Positions 53,601 through 64,000 of a stretch of DNA of 64,000 bases are shown here, piece after piece. The position numbers and the translations under genes are program-made. The DNA comes from Arthrobacter sp. zg-Y919 (GTDB lineage: Bacteria > Actinomycetota > Actinomycetes > Actinomycetales > Micrococcaceae), in NCBI RefSeq assembly GCF_030142045.1, contig NZ_CP126242.1, positions 2,294,001-2,358,000 of the forward strand, in the 5' to 3' direction. The notes below the pieces were generated by a model. The model did no database searches and had not been told where the DNA came from. It was given only the letters and a program-made list of their open reading frames with translations. Every line of letters starts with the position of its first letter. The stretch's first letter is position 1.

Positions 53601-54531
53601 CGGCGTTTGCCAGGGCCGCGACGGCGTTCAGTGCGGTCTGGGTCTGTCCCGTGCCTGCCGGGGCGGAGACCACCAGCGACTGGCCCGCATTGATGCGGTC
53701 CAGGACTTCCTGCTGCTGCCGGTCCGCGTCGAGGATAAGCAGCTCATCCGCGGGGTCGCGCTCATCCAGTGCCGGCAGGTCCAGCGGTGCGGCGGTGGCG
53801 GGGCCGGCGGAGCCGTCCCGGGCCGCGTTGATGAGTGCGCGGAGGATCGGATGCGCGGGGTCCAGTGCGGGGTCTTCGCTGGGGTCGGAGAGGTCGGCGA
53901 ATGTCGATACCAGCAGCCGGTGCTCGATGTTGATCCCGCGGACACTGCCGGTGACGGCGCGGAGCTTTTCCAGCACCGGGTGCGGATCAAAGCGTGCCGT
54001 GCCGTAGGCGAGCCGGGTGAGGGCGTCGACGTCGATGTCCAGGCCCTGCTCGTGCTGCAGGTGGCGGACCAGCGCGGGGTTCAGTGCTGCCTTTTCGGTC
54101 AGCTGGAGCTCGTAGTCATCCTGCGAAGCATGGACCGTCAGGGCTACCGGCGTGAGCAGCACGGGGGCGGTCAGGGACTCGGGGCGGAGCGCTTCGTCCG
54201 AGGCGTAGCGCCAGGACGCCGTGCCGGCAGCCATGTAGCCGACGTCGATGCCGCGGTCGGTGCCCAGCTCGTAGATCTTCGCACGCAGCAGGCGGCCTGC
54301 CTTCATGGCGGCACCGTACTGGTCGGGATCGCGCAGCAGGGTGGACAGGCGGGTCCGGCGGCCGGCGAGCAGCTGTGCCAGCCCGGAAGGATGCGCGTGC
54401 GTCAGGTCGATGCTGTTGGCGGCGGACGGGGTGAAATGGAGCAAGGTGTCCGTTCCGGCGTGCTGTCCCAATTGTCCCAGCCACGGCAGCAGGAAGTCCG
54501 AGGGATTCTCCCCGGTATTCTGCTCAGACAC
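50677..54531 (-). CDS. Helicase-like protein with REase_MTES_1575-type C-terminus
   Basis: A large protein (1284 residues from a GTG at 54531, with GAGGG upstream). The fold is SF1 helicase-like: a Walker A region SAPAGTGQTQTALN near residue 291-305, then VVLLDAESTSLQSAIPALAR near 828 and LGVITASPRHAVRV further on. The C-terminal 130 residues have IDIVAAAPH followed by LAIESDGTERYRAMSVRERSRLRP and LERRGWRYMPLWTIEVF, which matches the REase_MTES_1575 endonuclease-like domain (PD-(D/E)XK type). Walker A has Gln instead of the essential Lys and the Walker B position reads DAES rather than DEAS, so helicase activity is doubtful. Function is unknown; DNA repair or defence is possible. Confidence 0.75.
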   Translation of the reverse strand: MSEQNTGENPSDFLLPWLGQLGQHAGTDTLLHFTPSAANSIDLTHAHPSGLAQLLAGRRTRLSTLLRDPDQYGAAMKAGRLLRAKIYELGTDRGIDVGYMAAGTASWRYASDEALRPESLTAPVLLTPVALTVHASQDDYELQLTEKAALNPALVRHLQHEQGLDIDVDALTRLAYGTARFDPHPVLEKLRAVTGSVRGINIEHRLLVSTFADLSDPSEDPALDPAHPILRALINAARDGSAGPATAAPLDLPALDERDPADELLILDADRQQQEVLDRINAGQSLVVSAPAGTGQTQTALNAVAALANAGKSVLVVAERRSTLNQFVSELDALQLGSLVLQVNAGLTQQQLKDQLVRAIVRNEKSQAPELNSLHKVLLENRHQLRDHVKSLHNVRSRWGCSPYQAMQSLAELTSMNPAPATTVRLKRSVLDSITDRTELGGRLRRAAELGSFSRAATASPWYGAKLLNRKETEEAYELTQTLAADLPALRAKVQDVAEHSEIRLGETFAQWGEQLELLVAVRESLDKFTPDIFDRPVTDLISATASSSWRRERGIDMSSMTRSRLRRVAKEYVRPGVHISDLHASLAEVQQQRAVWTRYATTQRHPSVPTGLAEINRSYLLVKRQLDTLTGILAETPQHPDLASLQLDELEKQLSQLAGDRETLETLPERTLLLDEMRAQGLGELLDDLAKREVQPRHVGYELELAWWQSALEAMISGDDYLAMSDGNSLRRLEAEYRLADNAHIASGGSRLRWSLASRWRAGVAASRGAAEDLRELIKDGELSLESLSEESEELVSALLPVWAASPLVLPMVLPEHRRFDTVVLLDAESTSLQSAIPALARASQVIAFGDSCLGGPRPFTIGVEPAGTQPQHVDLVSAFEALERVLPTRCLSTVYRGTDKALLRQLSDSFYGGRLSMIPSADEVTTGHRSLSVEYLPDGTGMPSSDHEGVESVAAEVNRVVDLVFEHIRRRPHQSLGVITASPRHAVRVAEAIRVQMANFPWAADFFTAKAESFRVVPVDRAVGMVRDCVIFSLGFGRTPHGRALHNFGPLSAPDGRKKFVTAMTRARYKQHVLTCFQPADLDRTRLGYGALDFYELIKRELEPETGSREAPTGGGILEEDPLVADLVGRLRERGAKVWDHYDGGAIDIVAAAPHSADPTGNPAPLAIESDGTERYRAMSVRERSRLRPQLLERRGWRYMPLWTIEVFSDPSACADLVSRSLELPEIPVGQQPVPRTAGEGSGRTRPAEDPRVGKQVKVTPHGSSRMRERRAGSGPDTAAGE

Positions 54532-54688
54532 TAGTGCCCTCTTTTCTGCACTTCCGCGCGTTTTCGACCAAATTGGCATACCTTCAAAACTATCGCGTCG
54601 GGCGGGGTTTCCCGAACATAGCAACGCGGGGACAGCTCAGGGACAACACAGGGGACGGCCGAAACGGCCGTCCCCTGTCCCCTTTAGG

Positions 54689-56278
54689 CTATTCCCACTC
54701 GATTGTGCCCGGCGGTTTGCTGGTGACGTCCAGCACAACGCGGTTGATTCCGTCCACTTCGTTGGTGATGCGGTTGGAGATGCGGGCCAGCAGATCGTAC
54801 GGGAGGCGCGACCAGTCGGCGGTCATCGCGTCTTCGCTGGAGACCGGCCGCAGCACGATCGGATGGCCGTAGGTCCGGCCGTCACCCTGCACACCGACGC
54901 TGCGGACATCGGCCAGCAGCACGACCGGCATCTGCCACACTTCGTCGTCCAGTCCGGCGCTGGTCAGCTCGGCGCGGGCAATCGCGTCCGCGCGGCGCAG
55001 CAGTTCCAGCCGCTCGTGCGTGACCTCACCCACAATGCGGATACCCAGGCCGGGGCCCGGGAAGGGCTGGCGTCCAACAATTTCGGCCGGCAGGCCGAGC
55101 TCCGCGCCCACGGCGCGGACCTCGTCCTTGAAGAGCGCCCGCAGGGGCTCAACCAGTTCGAACTTCATGTCTTCCGGAAGCCCGCCCACGTTGTGGTGGC
55201 TCTTGATGTTGGCTGCTCCCTCGCCGCCGCCGGATTCGACGACGTCCGGGTATAGGGTGCCCTGGACCAGGAAACGGATGGGTTCGCCCTCTGCCTCGGC
55301 CTTGGCCATGATGGCCCGCTCGGCTTCTTCGAAGGCACGGATGAATTCGCGGCCGATGATCTTGCGCTTGGTCTCCGGGTCGGAGACGCCGGCCAGGGCA
55401 GTGAGGAAGCGTTCCTGCTCGTTGGCAACGTAAAGGTTGACGCCGGTGGCAGCCACGAAGTCCCGCTCCACCTGCTCGGCTTCGCCTTCACGGAGCAGTC
55501 CGTGGTCAACGAACACACAGGTGAGCTGGTCCCCGACGGCACGCTGCACCAGGGCTGCGGCCACTGCGGAGTCCACGCCGCCGGACAGGCCGCAGATGAC
55601 GCGGGCGTTGCCGACCTGGGCGCGGATGCGGGCGACCTGCTCTTCGACGATGTTGCCGGTGGTCCAGCTGCGTTCGAGCTTGGCGCCCTTGAAGAGGAAG
55701 TTCTCCAGGACGGCCTGGCCATGGGCCGAGTGCTTGACCTCGGGGTGCCACTGGACGCCGTAGAGGCCTTTCGCCTCGTTGGCGAAGGCAGCGACGGGCG
55801 CGCCGGCGGTGCTGGCCAGGACGTCGAAGCCCTCGGGTGCTTCCTGCACGCTGTCGCCGTGGCTCATCCAGGTGTTCTGCTCCTCGGGGGTGCCTTCGAG
55901 GATGGACCGGGCGCCGCCGACGACGCGTGCGTCGGTGGACCCGTATTCCCGCAGCCCCGTCTTGGCGACCTTGCCGCCCATGGCGGCAGCCATGGCCTGG
56001 AAGCCGTAGCAGATACCGAAGACCGGCACGCCGGCTTCGAACAGGTCGGCATCAACCTTGGGGGCGCCCTCGGCGTAAACGCTTGAGGGGCCGCCGGAAA
56101 GAATAATGGCAGCCGGGTTCTTCGCCAGCAGCTGCTCGGTGCTGTAGGTGTGGGGAACCACCTCGGAGTAGACGTCTGCTTCGCGCACCCGGCGGGCAAT
56201 CAACTGGGCGTACTGCGCTCCGTAGTCCACAACAAGGACGGGCCGCTCTTCAATGGGATCAGTCGCGGGATTAGTCAC
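54689..56278 (-). CDS. guaA: GMP synthase (glutamine-hydrolysing)
   Basis: Converts XMP to GMP with glutamine as nitrogen donor, the last step of GMP synthesis. Domains in order: a class I glutamine amidotransferase with catalytic Cys in [11 protein letters not shown] and His/Glu in [10 protein letters not shown]; an ATP pyrophosphatase domain with the P-loop [15 protein letters not shown]; and a C-terminal dimerisation domain with [21 protein letters not shown], ending IEWE. A GTG at 56278 is taken as the start, since the codons before it are not family-like. Length is 529 residues. guaB and guaB3 occur 4-7 kb away on the same strand, but not in the same operon. Confidence 0.95.
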   Translation of the reverse strand: MTNPATDPIEERPVLVVDYGAQYAQLIARRVREADVYSEVVPHTYSTEQLLAKNPAAIILSGGPSSVYAEGAPKVDADLFEAGVPVFGICYGFQAMAAAMGGKVAKTGLREYGSTDARVVGGARSILEGTPEEQNTWMSHGDSVQEAPEGFDVLASTAGAPVAAFANEAKGLYGVQWHPEVKHSAHGQAVLENFLFKGAKLERSWTTGNIVEEQVARIRAQVGNARVICGLSGGVDSAVAAALVQRAVGDQLTCVFVDHGLLREGEAEQVERDFVAATGVNLYVANEQERFLTALAGVSDPETKRKIIGREFIRAFEEAERAIMAKAEAEGEPIRFLVQGTLYPDVVESGGGEGAANIKSHHNVGGLPEDMKFELVEPLRALFKDEVRAVGAELGLPAEIVGRQPFPGPGLGIRIVGEVTHERLELLRRADAIARAELTSAGLDDEVWQMPVVLLADVRSVGVQGDGRTYGHPIVLRPVSSEDAMTADWSRLPYDLLARISNRITNEVDGINRVVLDVTSKPPGTIEWE

Positions 56279-56361
56279 GTTCCAAGGATAGTCGGCCTGC
56301 CGCCGGGCATGCACACCGGCGCGGAGCCGCCGGCCCCGGGGACCGGCGGCTCAACACTGCC

Positions 56362-56778
56362 TTAGTAGCGCTTGGCCGCTTCAGGATGCGCTTCGAGCTC
56401 GGCCAGCACCTGCTTGTGGATGCGGCCTTCGACCACAAAGGAGAGGAACGGCACAACGCCGCCGAGCGCAATCAGGATGAACTTCGAGAACGGCCAGCGC
56501 ATCAGCTGCCACAACCGGAAGTCCGAAAGCAGATACACCACGTACATCCAGCCGTGCAGGATGAGCACGCCGATGGAAAGATTCACTCCGCCGACAATGA
56601 TCTCGGTGTCAAAGCCGTACTTGGCGATCATCTCCACCACGAGGGCGAGCAGCAGTACACCGGTGACGTAGGAGAAGACCTTGTAGAACTTCAGGGCCGA
56701 GCGGATCTGGGCGTGGGTACCCCCAAACCGGCGCTTCTTTTTCCTGGGTGCCTTGGCGGTGCTTGCGGATTCGGTCAC
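56362..56778 (-). CDS. DUF3817 membrane protein
   Basis: A 138-residue integral membrane protein with three membrane segments (FYKVFSYVTGVLLLALVVEMIA, NLSIGVLILHGWMYVVYLLS, FSKFILIALGGVVPFLSFVVE). The sequence RSALKFYKVFSYVTG, and a cytoplasmic loop with LWQLMRWP, are typical of DUF3817, a family frequently found near guaA or SURF1 in actinobacteria. Function is unknown. Its ATG overlaps the end of the SURF1 gene by four bases, suggesting coupled translation. Confidence 0.88.
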   Translation of the reverse strand: MTESASTAKAPRKKKRRFGGTHAQIRSALKFYKVFSYVTGVLLLALVVEMIAKYGFDTEIIVGGVNLSIGVLILHGWMYVVYLLSDFRLWQLMRWPFSKFILIALGGVVPFLSFVVEGRIHKQVLAELEAHPEAAKRY

Positions 56779-57593
56779 TTGGTTACCTCGCTGCTGGGGT
56801 GGTCGTTTTCGGGTTCGGATGCGTCTTCATACTCGTCGTCGTACTCGTCCTCATACTCGTCATCCTCGAGGCTGCGGCGGTGCTCGTCGGCGACCAGGCG
56901 CCACCACAGGAAGACCGAGAAGCCGGCGAAAACGATCCATTCCAGGGCGTAGAAGATGTTGAGCCAGTTGACCGGGGTGTCCTCCGGCTGGGCACCCACC
57001 ACCACGGTCTCCATGCTGCCCTGGTCGGCTGCTGCGCCGTCGACGGTGATCTCCGTGGCGGTGACGAACGCCGCGTAGGCGGGAGCATCCCAGAGGTTGA
57101 TCAGTTCGGCGGTGGAGAGCGCGGACACGCGGCCCTCCTCGGGTGTGGCCGGCAGCGGAGCCTCGGAAGGCAGCAGGCGGCCGACGACGGCGGCGGCGCC
57201 GTCGGGTGCCTCGGTGACGTCCTCCGGATCGGAGACCCAGCCGCGGACCACCGGAATGAATTCGCCGGCGGGTGCCCCGTCGACGTTGAAGGCGGTCACG
57301 GCCCAGTAGCCCATCTCGCCGTCCTGGAGCCGCTCCTCCACGAGGACGGACCGGTCGGGGTCGAATGTCCCGGTCAGGGAGACCATCTGGTCAGCTTCGG
57401 TCTCGTACATGGGCTTGCCCGGTGTGAAGGCCTCAGTCAGCGGCCGAACGTCTTCGGTGGCCCGGGGTTCGCCGGACTCCTCCGATTCGGCACTGGAGAA
57501 CTGCCATTGGCTCAACAGCACAAAGACCGTCGAGATAACGAGGGCAAAGAGCAGGCCGGCGATCCATCGCGGCTGCAGGGCAGTTTTGAGCAC
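56775..57593 (-). CDS. SURF1 family cytochrome oxidase assembly protein
   Basis: A 272-residue membrane protein of the SURF1/SHY1 family, which helps assemble haem-copper (aa3-type) cytochrome oxidase. An N-terminal membrane segment (WIAGLLFALVISTVFVLLSQWQ) is followed by a large outside domain with PVVRGWV, and a C-terminal segment (WLNIFYALEWIVFAGFSVFLWW). WIPVVRGWV-like residues and NIFYALEW are the family's marks. The last 30 residues are strongly acidic (DDEYEDEYDDEYEDASEPEN) and not part of the usual domain. It is upstream of, and overlaps, the DUF3817 gene. Confidence 0.9.
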   Translation of the reverse strand: MLKTALQPRWIAGLLFALVISTVFVLLSQWQFSSAESEESGEPRATEDVRPLTEAFTPGKPMYETEADQMVSLTGTFDPDRSVLVEERLQDGEMGYWAVTAFNVDGAPAGEFIPVVRGWVSDPEDVTEAPDGAAAVVGRLLPSEAPLPATPEEGRVSALSTAELINLWDAPAYAAFVTATEITVDGAAADQGSMETVVVGAQPEDTPVNWLNIFYALEWIVFAGFSVFLWWRLVADEHRRSLEDDEYEDEYDDEYEDASEPENDHPSSEVTK

Positions 57594-57679
57594 TCGTTAA
57601 CGGTACTTCGTCAAGCTGTAGAAAACCCAATGCCCGCTCCGGGCCCAGCGGTCAAGGAAACCTCAGCACCCAGGAAGCC

Positions 57680-58219
57680 TCAGTGGTCAAAAAAGACGAG
57701 GGAGGAGTTGATCAGTTCGGAAATGACCTCCGCATCGTTGGCCCGGCGCAGGGAATCCCGGAAGGCCGGCCGGAACAGGGACCGGGCGAGGGTGGCCAGG
57801 ACCTCCAGGTGATGGGAGAAGGAGGCCGCCGGGGTTGCGATCAGCAGGACCACGGTCGCAGGGCCGTCGGAGGCGCCGAAATCCACGCTGTGGCCATAGC
57901 GGGTGATGCCCACCGCTATGGAGGTTTCCTTGACGTAGCCACTCCGGGCATGCGGCAGGCCGATTCCGCCGGGCAGGCCGGTGGCCATTTGGTGTTCCCG
58001 GGCGCGGACCTGCTCCAGGAACCCCTCCAGATCGGTGATCCGCCCGGCCCGGTACAACCGTTCGGCCAGCTGCGCCGCGGCGTCGTACCGGTCTGCGGCT
58101 TCCATTTCGAGGATCACCAGCCCGGGCTCGGTCAGGACCGCCCCCGATTCGTGCAGGGAGACTTCTCCCGTCCGGGAGTCCGGAGGGGTTTCAGGGGCCG
58201 GAGACTGTTGTTCGTTCAA
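57680..58219 (-). CDS. PTS EIIA (fructose/PtsN-type) domain protein
   Basis: A phosphoryl-transfer domain protein of about 180 residues. The EIIA type-2 domain runs from about residue 30 to the end: GLVILEMEAADRYDAAAQLAE, then MATGLPGGIGLPHARSG, with the phosphorylatable His in GLPHAR, and later FGASDGPATVVLLIATP. No EIIB or EIIC gene is present near it, so it is either a partner of a distant PTS or a PtsN-like regulator. Start choice is uncertain: TTG at 58219 (taken here) or TTG at 58252. It follows glpD by about 40 bases on the same strand and may be cotranscribed with it. Confidence 0.85.
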   Translation of the reverse strand: MNEQQSPAPETPPDSRTGEVSLHESGAVLTEPGLVILEMEAADRYDAAAQLAERLYRAGRITDLEGFLEQVRAREHQMATGLPGGIGLPHARSGYVKETSIAVGITRYGHSVDFGASDGPATVVLLIATPAASFSHHLEVLATLARSLFRPAFRDSLRRANDAEVISELINSSLVFFDH

Positions 58220-58258
58220 GGAGCATTCTTCGTTTCCATGGATCCGCAGCAACCAGCG

Positions 58259-59983
58259 CTAGATGCGCGGGGCGATGTCTTCGGCGGCCAGCCGCGCGGC
58301 GTCGGCACTTGTGTCGTCCGGCTGCTCCTGGCTGAGGCGCTCCGCGTCGACCCGCGCCAGATAATGCGCGACTTCGCTTTGCACCCGTTCCAGGTCCCAT
58401 CCCAGCAGCGGTGCCATCAGGTCCGCGGCCACCGGAGCGGCCGAGACGCCGCGGTCAAAGGCCTCAATGGAGATGCGCGTGCGCCGGGCCAGGACGTCCT
58501 CGACGTGCCGGGCACCTTCGTGGGTGGTTGCATAAACCACTTCCGCGCGCAGGTAGTCGTCGGCTCCGGGCAGCGGTTCCGCGAGGGTCGGGTCCGCCTT
58601 GATGAGCTCGAGCAGGTCATAGGCCATGGAGCCGTAGCGGTTGAGCAGGTGCTCCACCCGCACCACATGCACCCCGTACTCATCAGCCGTGCGGTGCCGG
58701 CGGTTCCACGCCGCCTTGTAGCCCACCGCACCCAGGAGCGGGATGGTCTGCGTGCAGCTTTCGGGGACCTTCTCATCAAGTGCCCGTGCCGCCTCGTCCA
58801 CGGCGTCCTTGGCCATGACCCGGTACGTGGTCCATTTGCCGCCAGCCACCACCACGAGTCCCGGTACCGGGTGGGCCACCACATGTTCGCGCGAAAGCTT
58901 GGCGGTGGAATCGTTTTCCCCGGCAAGCAGCGGCCGCAGGCCGGCGTACACCCCCTCAACGTCCTCGCGGGTCAGTGGGGTCTTGAGCACCAGGTTGACG
59001 TGCTCCAGGATGTAGTCGATGTCCGCCGAGGTGGCCGCCGGGTGGGCCTTGTCCAGGTTCCAGTCGGTGTCGGTGGTGCCGATGATCCAGTGCCTGCCCC
59101 ACGGGATCACGAACAGCACGGATTTTTCCGTCCGCAGGATCATGCCCACGGTGGACTGGATCCGGTCCCGGGGAACCACCAGGTGAACACCCTTGGAGGC
59201 ACGGACCTTCAGCTGTCCGCGGTCGGTCACCATGGCCTGCGTTTCATCCGTCCACACGCCGGTGGCATTAACCACCTGGCTGGCCGCGATGTCGAATTCC
59301 TCGCCGGTCTCCTGGTCCCGGACGCGGGCACCCACCACGCGCTCCCCTTCGCGCCGGAAGTCCACGACGGCGAGGCGGTTGACGACGGCGGCTCCGTAGT
59401 GCGCGGCGGTGCGCGCCATGGTGGCCACGTACCGGGCGTCATCCACCTGGCCGTCGTAGTAGCGGATGGCGCCCACCATGGCGTCATCCTTCAGGCTCGG
59501 TGCCATCCGCAGGGTCTGGCGCCGTGTGAGGTGCTTCTGCATCGGCACCCCGCGGGAGTTCCCCGAGGTCATGCCCAGGGTGTCGTACAGGAAAATGCCG
59601 GCGCCCACGTAGGGGCGTTCAATAAACCGCCGGGTCAGCGGATACAGGAACGGCACGGGCTTCACCAGATGCGGGGCGATGCGCTGCAGCAGGAGGCCGC
59701 GTTCCTTCAGTGCCTCCTGGACCAGCGCGAAGTCCAGCATCTCCAGGTAGCGCAGGCCGCCGTGGATGAGCTTGGACGAACGCGACGATGTCCCCGACGC
59801 CCAGTCCCGGGCCTCCACCATGCCGACCTTCAGCCCCCGCGTCACCGCGTCCAGGGCCGCGCCGGCCCCAACCACACCGCCGCCGACAATCAGGATGTCC
59901 AGTTCATTACCTGGCCGGGTGGTGGCCCGGAGCGTGTCCATGGCCTCGGTCCGGTACTCGGGGCTCAGGGCATCTGCAGTCAT
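58259..59983 (-). CDS. glpD: FAD-dependent glycerol-3-phosphate dehydrogenase
   Basis: Oxidises sn-glycerol-3-phosphate to dihydroxyacetone phosphate, passing electrons to quinone. The 574-residue protein has the FAD-binding motif DILIVGGGVVGAGAALDAV at about residues 29-47, the family segment SGTSSRSSKLIHGGLRYLE, and later VYAGLRPLLAGE and VVVAGGKWTTYRVMAKDAVD. A C-terminal DAO_C domain with MAYDLLELIKADPTLAEPL completes it. It is probably membrane-associated. It is upstream of the PTS EIIA gene, an arrangement that may connect glycerol use to PTS control. Confidence 0.94.
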   Translation of the reverse strand: MTADALSPEYRTEAMDTLRATTRPGNELDILIVGGGVVGAGAALDAVTRGLKVGMVEARDWASGTSSRSSKLIHGGLRYLEMLDFALVQEALKERGLLLQRIAPHLVKPVPFLYPLTRRFIERPYVGAGIFLYDTLGMTSGNSRGVPMQKHLTRRQTLRMAPSLKDDAMVGAIRYYDGQVDDARYVATMARTAAHYGAAVVNRLAVVDFRREGERVVGARVRDQETGEEFDIAASQVVNATGVWTDETQAMVTDRGQLKVRASKGVHLVVPRDRIQSTVGMILRTEKSVLFVIPWGRHWIIGTTDTDWNLDKAHPAATSADIDYILEHVNLVLKTPLTREDVEGVYAGLRPLLAGENDSTAKLSREHVVAHPVPGLVVVAGGKWTTYRVMAKDAVDEAARALDEKVPESCTQTIPLLGAVGYKAAWNRRHRTADEYGVHVVRVEHLLNRYGSMAYDLLELIKADPTLAEPLPGADDYLRAEVVYATTHEGARHVEDVLARRTRISIEAFDRGVSAAPVAADLMAPLLGWDLERVQSEVAHYLARVDAERLSQEQPDDTSADAARLAAEDIAPRI

Positions 59984-60082
59984 GGTCCAGGTTCCTCTCT
60001 AGGGTCCTGCCGTAGCTGCGTCCACTCTAGGCACTGCGCACCCGCTTTGTCAGCGCTGCCGGAATTCCTGCGCTGTAAGGAA

Positions 60083-61222
60083 CTACAGGTTGTACTGGTA
60101 CGGCGAGACCAGCACTTCAATACGCTGGAACGCCTTCAGGTCCGAGTACCCGGTGGTGGCCATGGCCCGCCGCAGCGCACCCATGAGGTTGGAGGTGCCG
60201 TTGGTGTGGTGGGAGGGACCCCAGAGGACTTCCTTCAGCGGTCCGACGGTATCCAGCCGGACCCTGTCGCCGCGCGGCAGCTCGCTGTGGTGCGCTTCCT
60301 GGCCCCAGTGCCAGCCCTGGCCGGGTGCCTCTTCGGCGCGGGCGAGTGCGGAACCGAGCATCACGGCGTCTGCGCCCATGGCGACGGCCTTGATGATGTC
60401 GCCGCTGGTGCCCATGCCGCCGTCGGCAATCACGTGCACGTAGCGTCCGCCGGACTCGTCCATGTAGTCACGCCGTGCCTCGGCAATATCGGAGATGGCG
60501 GTGGCCATCGGGGCGTGGATGCCCAGGGCCCGGCGGGTGGTGGTGGTCGCGCCGCCGCCGAAGCCGACGAGGACGCCGGCCGCGCCGGTACGCATCAGGT
60601 GCAGTGCCGGGGTGTAGCCCGCCGCGCCTCCAACGATCACCGGGACGTCGAGTTCGTAGATGAACTGCTTCAGGTTCAGCGGTTCAACGGTCTTGGACAC
60701 GTGTTCGGCCGAAACGGTGGTGCCGCGGATAACGAAGACGTCGACGCCGGCTGCCAGGACGGTCTTGTAGAACTCCTGGGTGCGCTGCGGGGTCAGGGAC
60801 CCGGCAACCGTCACCCCGGCGTCGCGCATTTCGGCCAGGCGGGAGCTGATCAGTTCGGCCCGGATGGGAGCCGAGTAGATTTCCTGCAGGCGGGCGGTGG
60901 CTGCGGGGTTGAAGTTGTCGCTGCTGAGGGCCGCGATTTCATCCAGCAGCGGCTGCGGATCCTCGTAGCGGGTCCACAGTCCCTCCAGGTTCAGCACACC
61001 GAGGCCACCGAGCCTGCCGAGCGCGATGGCCGACGCCGGCGACATCACCGAGTCCATCGGCGCACCGATCACCGGCATCTCGAACTGGTAGGCATCGATC
61101 TGCCAGTTGATTGAAACATCCTGTGGGTCGCGGGTGCGCCGCGAGGGCACTATTGCCACGTCATCCAGGGAATAGGCCCTGCGCCCATGCTTGCCTCGGC
61201 CAATTTCAATCTCGTTACTCAC
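60083..61222 (-). CDS. guaB3: GuaB3 family IMP dehydrogenase-related protein
   Basis: A TIM-barrel protein of about 379 residues, related to IMP dehydrogenase but without the CBS pair. It has VPVIVGGAAGYTPALHLMRTG, the phosphate-binding IADGGMGTSGDIIKAVAMG and the C-terminal LMGALRRAMATTGYSDLK, characteristic of the actinobacterial GuaB3 subfamily. In the loop corresponding to the catalytic Cys of IMPDH the sequence reads GGGATTTTRRALGI, with no Cys, so IMPDH activity is questionable. A GTG at 61222 is taken as start (preceded by AGGGGA). It lies just downstream of guaB, about 155 bases away on the same strand. Confidence 0.88.
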   Translation of the reverse strand: MSNEIEIGRGKHGRRAYSLDDVAIVPSRRTRDPQDVSINWQIDAYQFEMPVIGAPMDSVMSPASAIALGRLGGLGVLNLEGLWTRYEDPQPLLDEIAALSSDNFNPAATARLQEIYSAPIRAELISSRLAEMRDAGVTVAGSLTPQRTQEFYKTVLAAGVDVFVIRGTTVSAEHVSKTVEPLNLKQFIYELDVPVIVGGAAGYTPALHLMRTGAAGVLVGFGGGATTTTRRALGIHAPMATAISDIAEARRDYMDESGGRYVHVIADGGMGTSGDIIKAVAMGADAVMLGSALARAEEAPGQGWHWGQEAHHSELPRGDRVRLDTVGPLKEVLWGPSHHTNGTSNLMGALRRAMATTGYSDLKAFQRIEVLVSPYQYNL

Positions 61223-61377
61223 GTCCCCTAGGTTATCCCAGTGCGGGGCGTACGCCGGAAAGTTCATGTGGCCAGACGGTAACGGCATGATGCGCCGGGG
61301 CGGAAGTTCCTGCCCTTAACCCGCAGGGGCAGCCCTGCGCGGTGTGCGCAGAAGCTGCCCTTGGCGGTGGAGCGGTG

Positions 61378-62940
<1,563 letters not shown>

Positions 62941-63032
62941 TTAGCCTGCACCTATCGTAAAACGAAAGGGCGCCTACCCCTATTCCATCCCGAAGGTATT
63001 CACCGCCTGTGAGAGACGCCACGGGAAATGCA

Positions 63033-63076
63033 CAAGGCCCCGCCTCCGGAAGCAGTTTCCGGAAGACGGGGCCCAG
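63033..63076 (-). terminator. Terminator of groEL
   Basis: GGCCCCG at 63036-63042 pairs with CGGGGCC at 63067-63073, and inner arms TCCGGAA/TTCCGGA (63045-63051 and 63057-63063) continue the stem. It lies 35-75 bases downstream of the groEL stop. Confidence 0.8.
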
Positions 63077-63109
63077 GATGCGTTCCGCACTGATATGTGC
63101 GGTCAGCGG

Positions 63110-64000
<891 letters not shown>

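Overview
The window is chromosomal DNA from a high-GC actinobacterium, most likely an Arthrobacter-like member of the Micrococcaceae. The evidence is the GC-rich codon use and several characteristic genes: a DUF3117 protein, an actinobacterial-type DapD, a 7Fe FdxA next to DapC, GuaB beside a CBS-less GuaB3, a helicase with a REase_MTES_1575-type C-terminus, and the order galU / 5-formyl-THF cyclo-ligase / FmdB-type zinc ribbon, which is also found in mycobacteria. No rRNA, tRNA, CRISPR array or recognisable insertion sequence was seen.

Layout. 1-5.9 kb: end of an O-methyltransferase gene, methionine aminopeptidase, convergent leucyl aminopeptidase, DUF3117 protein, a polytopic mannosyltransferase-like protein, Tag glycosylase, a DivIVA-like protein and a LOG-family protein. 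6.0-9.5 kb: a glutamate-type ABC operon (ATPase, binding lipoprotein, two permeases) with hairpins on both sides of the binding-protein gene. 9.5-19.6 kb: lysine/peptidoglycan precursor genes (dapE, dapD, dapC), galE, gltA, fdxA and typA. 19.8-25.3 kb: an oligopeptide ABC operon whose binding-protein gene is preceded by a 30-codon upstream ORF with a strong ribosome-binding site. 25.5-31.1 kb: a lower-GC accessory island with two overlapping DUF262 genes (the second with an HNH/DUF1524-like end), a small unknown gene, a frameshifted remnant and a DUF4230 protein. 31.1-36 kb: ychF, ispH, a membrane protein, xseA and xseB. 36-41 kb: an AlaA-like aminotransferase and an OpuC-type osmoprotectant ABC operon. 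41-49.3 kb: Nudix hydrolase, BadF-type kinase, MFS transporter, Lrp/AsnC regulator, phosphotransferase, GNAT enzyme, galU, folate cyclo-ligase and the zinc-ribbon gene. 49.5-64 kb: a SAF-domain protein, the large helicase/REase-like protein, guaA, DUF3817, SURF1, a lone PTS EIIA domain protein, glpD, guaB3, guaB and the 3' end of groEL.

How the genes fit together. Most of the window is housekeeping: nucleotide synthesis (guaA, guaB, guaB3), cell-wall precursors (dapCDE, galE, galU), central carbon (gltA, glpD) and three solute importers. The main candidate for an undescribed system is the DUF262 pair at 25.65-29.25 kb, which resembles GmrSD/SspE-type modification-sensing nucleases but carries two DUF262 subunits. 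The main regulatory finding is a near-perfect CIRCE element (HrcA operator) with a TATACT -10 box in front of the FmdB-type zinc-ribbon gene. This matches the arrangement of the mycobacterial redox-regulated chaperone Ruc and connects it to heat-shock control. groEL lies about 14 kb away in the same window.
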